Assembly: GCA_013817115.1 (NCBI GenBank)
Contig: JACDDG010000079.1
Location: forward strand, 1 to 9,222
Direction: 5' to 3'
DNA length: 9,222 bases
Source: Parachlamydiaceae bacterium
GTDB taxonomy: Bacteria > Chlamydiota > Chlamydiia > Chlamydiales > Parachlamydiaceae
The notes beneath the pieces are model-generated. The model worked only from the letters and a program-made list of their open reading frames with translations. It did not search any database and had not been told where the DNA came from. Below are positions 6,219 to 9,222 of the stretch, piece by piece. The position numbers and the translations under genes were made by a program. Numbering within the stretch: position 1 is the first letter of the stretch; each line of letters begins with the position of its first letter.

Positions 6219-7280
6219 ATGAAAAATAAGTCATTTACCCTACAACAACTTGCCGATTTGACTGACTCGACTTTAGTCGGAGATCCCGAATATTGTATTA
6301 CAAATGTTGAAAGCCTAGAGTTAGCATCACATACTGATGCTTCCTTTCTATCAAATGCACGCTATGAAAAAGCTATGCTTAAGTCTAAAGCTGGCGTCAT
6401 TTTTGTCACTGAGCTTCCAACTGAGCTTTCAAAAGATGTGGAAGAACGGCGATTTCTGGTCACAGCCAATCCTTCACAAGCTTTCCAAAAAACGTTTGAG
6501 GCTTTTTATGGCACTGGACAGGAGTTCTCGGGTTTTGTAGAAGTCCATCCTTCCGCCGTCGTCCACCCTACCGTGGTATTAGGGAGAACCTGTACTATTG
6601 GTCCTCTTGCAGTCCTCGATAAGGATGTTGCCATTGGTGACAACACTGTAATAAGTGCTGGCTGTTATATCGGTCCTTTTACCAAAATCGGTTCTAATTG
6701 TTTTTTACATCCTAGAGTAACTATACGGGAGCAATGCACTTTAGGCAATCGGGTGATTTTGCAGTCAGGAGTTGTGATTGGAAGTTGTGGTTTTGGATAT
6801 ATTACAGATAAGAACGGAAAGCATAACAAACTAAATCAGTTAGGCGGAGTTATTTTACATGATGATGTGGAGGTCGGAGCCAATACTACTATAGACCGGT
6901 CCCGTTTCAAAAATACAGAAATTGGGCGTGGTACGAAGATTGATAACCTAGTTCAAATCGGTCACGGGGTAATTATTGGTGAAGATAGTATTATCGTTGC
7001 TCAGACGGGCATTGCAGGGTCTACTCGAATAGGTCGTAACGTGACCATTGGAGGCCAGGCGGCCGTTGCAGGCCATCTGCAAATTGCGGATCGTGTTGCC
7101 ATTGCAGGTAGATGCGGCGTCACGAAATCATTGATGAAAGAAGGCCCGTATGGAGGATTGCCTGCACGTCCATTAGATGAATACCATCGTATGTTGGTCC
7201 ATGTACAGAATATTGGAGATCAGCGCAAGAAGCTAAGGACGTTAGAAAGTCGCATCCAAGCATTGGAGTCGAAAACGTAG
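6219..7280 (+). CDS. lpxD: LpxD, UDP-3-O-(3-hydroxyacyl)glucosamine N-acyltransferase
   Basis: LpxD adds the second 3-hydroxyacyl chain, from acyl-ACP, to the 2-amino group of UDP-3-O-acyl-glucosamine in lipid A synthesis; it is a cytoplasmic homotrimer. The 353-residue protein has the expected three parts: an N-terminal uridine-binding domain (about 1-100, with LANPSQAF-type sequence near 88-95), a left-handed parallel beta-helix of hexapeptide repeats (about 108-290, repeated I/V-G-x-x-x-x-I/V units), and a C-terminal helix that contacts ACP (about 315-353, ending in a short coiled-coil-like stretch). The catalytic His is H249 in QIGHGVIIG, equivalent to H239 of E. coli, and the second conserved His is H286 in VAGHLQI. 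GLPARP near 310 is the usual family segment. Length and motifs indicate an intact enzyme. In Chlamydia it directly follows ompH; here a 535-base gap intervenes. No strong ribosome binding site precedes the ATG. Confidence 0.96.
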   Translation: MKNKSFTLQQLADLTDSTLVGDPEYCITNVESLELASHTDASFLSNARYEKAMLKSKAGVIFVTELPTELSKDVEERRFLVTANPSQAFQKTFEAFYGTGQEFSGFVEVHPSAVVHPTVVLGRTCTIGPLAVLDKDVAIGDNTVISAGCYIGPFTKIGSNCFLHPRVTIREQCTLGNRVILQSGVVIGSCGFGYITDKNGKHNKLNQLGGVILHDDVEVGANTTIDRSRFKNTEIGRGTKIDNLVQIGHGVIIGEDSIIVAQTGIAGSTRIGRNVTIGGQAAVAGHLQIADRVAIAGRCGVTKSLMKEGPYGGLPARPLDEYHRMLVHVQNIGDQRKKLRTLESRIQALESKT

Positions 7281-7486
7281 TGCCTTCAATCCAGCAGAAA
7301 GCAGTCTTTGACGTCCCAAGAATGGAGCTCATCATTCCAGTCATGCTTTTAAATCAAGCTTTTTCTTAAAAGTTATGCAGCTAAAGGATTGCCTCTTAGT
7401 CACTTTCCTGTGCAGTTTTGGAGTCTGTATTGCCCTTTGTTATTAAGGTTGGTCGTTTATCATTAACGTCCTTTGTCAAAATTCTC
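7281..7486. other. Intergenic region between lpxD and the F-box-like gene
   Basis: This lies between convergent genes. A GTG at 7280 overlaps the lpxD stop (TAGTG) and opens a 29-codon frame to TAA at 7367-7369 (begins MPSIQQKAVFD), with GGAG 11 bases upstream; a second tiny hydrophobic frame begins at ATG 7375 (MQLKDCLLV...). Neither resembles a known family; they may be chance or debris of a lost gene. CTTTTAA (7346-7352) and TTAAAAG (7366-7372) form a 7-bp AT-only inverted repeat. No convincing terminator is visible. Confidence 0.4.
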
Positions 7487-8014
7487 CTACATTTCTTTAA
7501 ATTTACGATATTGGACTTTTTTGTAAACTTCTTCAATAATTTTTGAATTATAGGATTTTCTTAATAGAGACAATAAATTGGTCTGTACAAGCAAATGGAA
7601 AACTTTATTTCGAGGGAAAAAATGTGGTAAACGAAATTGTTTAGCTATAATTTCATATCCATAGTACAAAGTTTTATCAATTACTTTACAAATTCTTTTA
7701 TAATAGGGAGTCCGACAATATTGATTAGCTAGCGTAAAAAGGTCACGAAAAATAATATTGTTTTTCGTAAAGAGTATGCCATTTTTATGCGTATGCAAAG
7801 TAAAATTTTTATTTACAAAAAATCTAATAGCAGTAACTAAGTTTTTTTCTACAATAGGGTAAAACCAGCGGAGTTTAAAGTATCTTTTTGGTTGGAAGGT
7901 TATTTCATTAAATTCTAAGTTTACATGACCCAAAATTGCTAATTCTTCAATTTTTAAATAATCTGCAACTATTTCCCATGTTTCTTTTGGAAGCCTTGCG
8001 CATGTTTTAATCAT
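7487..8014 (-). CDS. Candidate F-box domain effector protein
   Basis: A 175-residue basic protein, ATG at 8014-8012, TAG at 7489-7487. The N-terminus (residues 8-39) fits the F-box pattern: LPKETWEIVADYL, then EELAILGHVNLEFNEIT, matching the eukaryotic 'LPxExxxxIxxYLxxxDLxxLxxVxxxFxxL' spacing. F-box proteins bind SKP1 and bring substrates to SCF ubiquitin ligases; amoeba-associated chlamydiae are known to encode many such eukaryote-like proteins, presumed type III effectors. The remaining 135 residues are rich in Lys, Phe, Tyr and Asn and show no recognisable leucine-rich repeats or other substrate-binding domain, and no signal peptide. The gene is visibly richer in A+T than lpxD and glnS on either side, in keeping with later acquisition or rapid drift. 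It runs opposite to lpxD and in the same direction as glnS, with 184 bases between. Function as an effector is inferred; a chance match to the F-box pattern remains possible. Confidence 0.6.
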   Translation of the reverse strand: MIKTCARLPKETWEIVADYLKIEELAILGHVNLEFNEITFQPKRYFKLRWFYPIVEKNLVTAIRFFVNKNFTLHTHKNGILFTKNNIIFRDLFTLANQYCRTPYYKRICKVIDKTLYYGYEIIAKQFRLPHFFPRNKVFHLLVQTNLLSLLRKSYNSKIIEEVYKKVQYRKFKEM

Positions 8015-8021
8015 TTATTTA

Positions 8022-8028
8022 CTCCTTT
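8022..8028 (-). promoter_or_regulatory. Strong ribosome binding site of the F-box-like gene
   Basis: Read on the - strand, AAAGGAG ends 7 bases before the ATG at 8014. This is the best Shine-Dalgarno in the window and argues that the small AT-rich frame is a real, translated gene. Confidence 0.75.
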
Positions 8029-8145
8029 TTAATGACACATTAAACTTCACTTTCCTTCTTTTAAAAAGTTTTATAAAGTCATAGCTTGATTAAACTAGGA
8101 TCATTAAAATGAGGTGCCGTAGGGGAATAATTGATGTCCTGGCAG

Positions 8146-8187
8146 TAGCCATGTGAAAAAGTTTATGCTCTCTTATTCACATGTAGC
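8146..8187 (-). other. Stem-loop downstream of glnS
   Basis: CATGTGAA (8150-8157) and TTCACATG (8176-8183) pair perfectly around an 18-base loop; TAGC (8146-8149) and GCTA (8186-8189) extend the stem across a two-base bulge. It begins about 10 bases past the glnS stop on the - strand. No T-tract follows the hairpin in that direction, so it is not a textbook intrinsic terminator. It may protect the glnS mRNA 3' end or separate glnS from the downstream F-box-like gene. Confidence 0.35.
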
Positions 8188-8198
8188 TATTGTATCTT

Positions 8199-9203
8199 TT
8201 AATTTCCACTCTTTTTTTTCCAGGAATCCTTTAAAGTCACTATGCGATTAAAAACTGGTTTTCCTGCTTGTGAATCTATAGGATCAACAAAAAAGTATCC
8301 TTGACGTTCAAACTGGTAGTGTTCTTCCGGAAGCGCCTTCGCTAAAGACGGCTCTATAAGGCAATTTGGCAAAACTTCAAGAGAATCTGGATTGATGCGC
8401 GCAAGGAAATCTTTTTCATCGACCGTTTCATCTGTAGCCTCAAGCAACAGATAATCGTAAAGACGCACTTCAGCAAGTATCCCCGCAGAAGAAACCCAGT
8501 GAATAGTGCCTTTTACTTTACGGCCAATTGGATTGTTTCCACTTTTAGTTTCCGGGTCGTACGTGCAGTGTACTGCAATAATATGACCGCTAACATCTTT
8601 GTCTACATGTGTGCAAGTGATGCAATAACCATATCTTAAGCGTACTTCACGTCCTGGAGCAAGCCTAAAAAAATCTTTTGGAGGATTTTCTTGAAAATCG
8701 TCTGCTTCAATAAAGAGTTCTTTAGAGAAAGGTACGATGCGTGTCCCTTCTTTAGGGATGTCATGCGGCCAATACGAGGCTTCTAATTCTTCAACTTTCC
8801 CTTCAGGGAAGTTGTCGATGATAACCTTTATGGGATGTAAAACAGCCATCACTCTTGGTGCTTTGCTGTTGAGGTCATCACGTATGCAGAATTGGAATTG
8901 GGCCATGTCGACAGTGCTGTTAGATTTGGCAATTCCTGCCAGCTCACAAAACTTTCTTATAGCTTCAGGTGTGACTCCTCTACGTCGTAATCCGGCGATT
9001 GTTGGCAACCTAGGGTCGTCCCAACCGGACACTATTTTATTTTCAACGAGTTGCAGAAGCTTGCGTTTGCTCATAATCGTGTGCTGTAGATCAAGGCGAG
9101 CAAATTCATACTGGTAGGGGCGGGAAGGAAAAGGCGTCTGTAGGTTGTCTAACAGCCAATTATAGATGTCACGATTGTTTTCAAATTCCAATGTGCAAAT
9201 CGA
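8199..9203 (-). CDS. glnS: Glutaminyl-tRNA synthetase, 5' part missing
   Basis: GlnRS (class I) attaches glutamine to tRNA-Gln. The visible 335 residues correspond to the catalytic-domain end and the anticodon-binding beta-barrels; they match the E. coli enzyme closely in recalled family blocks: SICTLEFENNRDIYNWLLDN, RPYQYEFARL, the KMSKS-equivalent MSKRK (ATG at 9074-9072), GWDDPRLPTIAGLRRRG, ITVDMAQF-type helix, RKVKGTIHWVS and the terminal EPSLAKAL...FERQGYF...PVFNR. Roughly 220 residues, including the HIGH motif, are missing beyond the window edge. Homology runs in frame to 9203; the next triplet (9206-9204) reads TGA, but this lies in a fold-back artefact, so I do not call the gene broken. 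TTG at 9191-9189 is internal, not a start. The gene ends TAA at 8201-8199. Chlamydiaceae lack GlnRS and use GatCAB, so its presence fits an environmental chlamydial lineage. Confidence 0.95.
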   Translation of the reverse strand, partial: SICTLEFENNRDIYNWLLDNLQTPFPSRPYQYEFARLDLQHTIMSKRKLLQLVENKIVSGWDDPRLPTIAGLRRRGVTPEAIRKFCELAGIAKSNSTVDMAQFQFCIRDDLNSKAPRVMAVLHPIKVIIDNFPEGKVEELEASYWPHDIPKEGTRIVPFSKELFIEADDFQENPPKDFFRLAPGREVRLRYGYCITCTHVDKDVSGHIIAVHCTYDPETKSGNNPIGRKVKGTIHWVSSAGILAEVRLYDYLLLEATDETVDEKDFLARINPDSLEVLPNCLIEPSLAKALPEEHYQFERQGYFFVDPIDSQAGKPVFNRIVTLKDSWKKKSGN

Positions 9204-9222
9204 TCACTCATTCGATTTGCAC
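9193..9222. repeat. Terminal fold-back inverted repeat (likely chimera)
   Basis: GTGCAAATCGA at 9193-9203 is repeated in inverse as TCGATTTGCAC at 9212-9222, with an 8-base spacer. On the + strand, 9203-9222 reads ATC ACT CAT TCG ATT TGC AC, i.e. Ile-Thr-His-Ser-Ile-Cys-(Thr), which is exactly the GlnRS sequence expected just upstream of 9203 on the - strand (E. coli has ITHSLCTLEF). The strand therefore turns back on itself at the window end. Confidence 0.85.

Noticed and set aside
8737..9117. 126-codon + strand frame within glnS
   Set aside because: It is fully antisense to clear GlnRS coding sequence and has no family resemblance.
1..9222. CRISPR array, prophage or toxin-antitoxin system
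   Set aside because: No regularly spaced direct repeats, phage structural genes or paired small genes with such motifs were seen in the window.

Overview
The window reads as chromosomal DNA from a member of the Chlamydiae, most likely an amoeba-associated 'environmental' lineage (Parachlamydiales) rather than a Chlamydiaceae pathogen. The basis is the bamA-skp-lpxD order, which matches the omp85-ompH-lpxD order known in Chlamydia, together with a BamA unusually rich in cysteine, a TolA/TonB-like protein, a glutaminyl-tRNA synthetase (Chlamydiaceae use the GatCAB route instead) and a small protein with an F-box-like N-terminus, a typical effector class of amoeba symbionts. Genus-level assignment is not possible from the sequence alone.

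Layout, left to right. (1) 1-1113, +: the 3' part of a transposase-like gene, running off the left edge. (2) 1265-2308, -: a TolA/TonB-type energy transducer with an N-terminal membrane anchor, a long Pro/Lys-rich spacer and a C-terminal TonB/TolA-like domain. It converges on the transposase and diverges from bamA. (3) 2309-2532: divergent intergenic region holding a good candidate sigma70-type promoter for bamA. (4) 2533-5010 and 5099-5683, +: bamA and skp, the outer-membrane-protein assembly pair. (5) 5684-6218: a 535-base gene-free gap dominated by a GC-rich, nested palindromic element (core 5742-5972) followed by a tail of small palindromes to about 6136. It separates skp from lpxD. (6) 6219-7280, +: lpxD, lipid A biosynthesis. 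(7) 7487-8014, -: a small AT-rich gene for a candidate F-box effector with a strong ribosome binding site. (8) 8199 to the right edge, -: glnS, missing its 5' part.

Functionally the centre of the window is envelope biogenesis: BamA inserts beta-barrel proteins, Skp chaperones them through the periplasm, LpxD makes the acyl chains of lipid A, and the TolA/TonB-like protein couples the inner membrane to the outer envelope. The flanks are accessory material: transposase remnant, palindromic repeat and effector-like gene.

The last 30 bases form a fold-back. The + strand end encodes the very GlnRS residues that should continue the gene on the - strand. This points to an inverted chimera at a contig end (for example from whole-genome amplification or assembly) rather than real genome structure, so the apparent in-frame stop in glnS at 9204-9206 should not be trusted.
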